DNA of 7,095 nucleotides from an uncultured Actinotalea sp. (lineage in GTDB: Bacteria; Actinomycetota; Actinomycetes; Actinomycetales; Cellulomonadaceae): contig NZ_CAMPHH010000179.1 in the NCBI RefSeq assembly GCF_946885855.1, positions 1 through 7,095 on the forward strand, given 5' to 3'. The position numbers and the translations under genes were made by a program. Positions 7,078 to 7,095 of the stretch are shown here, piece after piece. The notes beneath the pieces were generated by a model. It worked only from the letters and a program-made list of their open reading frames with translations. It searched no databases and was not told where the DNA came from. Within the stretch, counting starts at the first letter, position 1, and each line of letters begins with the position of its first letter.

Positions 7078-7095
7078 CCCACCCTGATCCCGGAC

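Overview
The window is very GC-rich, and almost every third codon position is G or C. Gene content and sequence style point to a high-GC actinobacterium. A Cellulomonas/Promicromonospora-type member of the Micrococcales is my guess from general look, not from any search. Further signs are an HspR-type HAIR operator upstream of clpB, GTG starts, and a TANNNT box placed so that the downstream mRNA would be leaderless.

Layout: (1) 1-101, the 3' flank of a leftward gene, holding GC-rich self-complementary sequence and no gene. (2) 102-515, minus strand, a single-domain universal stress protein. (3) 516-774, a 259-bp divergent intergenic region with a long inverted repeat (564-626) and a HAIR-like dyad (698-718). 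(4) 775-3387, plus strand, a complete ClpB disaggregase with all ATPase and pore-loop motifs intact. (5) 3388-3532, an intergenic gap with a strong 12-bp hairpin, then a -10-like box 6 nt before the next ATG. (6) 3533-4249, a beta-phosphoglucomutase-type HAD enzyme. (7) 4246-7077, a GH65 family glycoside phosphorylase/hydrolase whose GTG start overlaps the preceding stop (GTGA). It carries an unusual disordered N-terminal extension of about 118 residues containing an 18-bp tandem repeat. (8) 7078-7095, 18 bases of flank with nothing visible.

Function: the left half is a proteostasis/stress locus, with ClpB probably under HspR control and a divergent Usp. The right half is a two-gene sugar module. 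The GH65 enzyme would split an alpha-linked glucose disaccharide (trehalose, maltose, kojibiose or nigerose type; the substrate cannot be read from sequence), releasing beta-glucose 1-phosphate if it is a phosphorylase. The HAD mutase would convert that to glucose 6-phosphate. The two genes look translationally coupled and separately promoted from clpB. I see no mobile element, CRISPR array, tRNA or rRNA. Apart from the GH65 extension and the regulatory sites, the window is ordinary core/accessory actinobacterial DNA, and I found no convincing new system.
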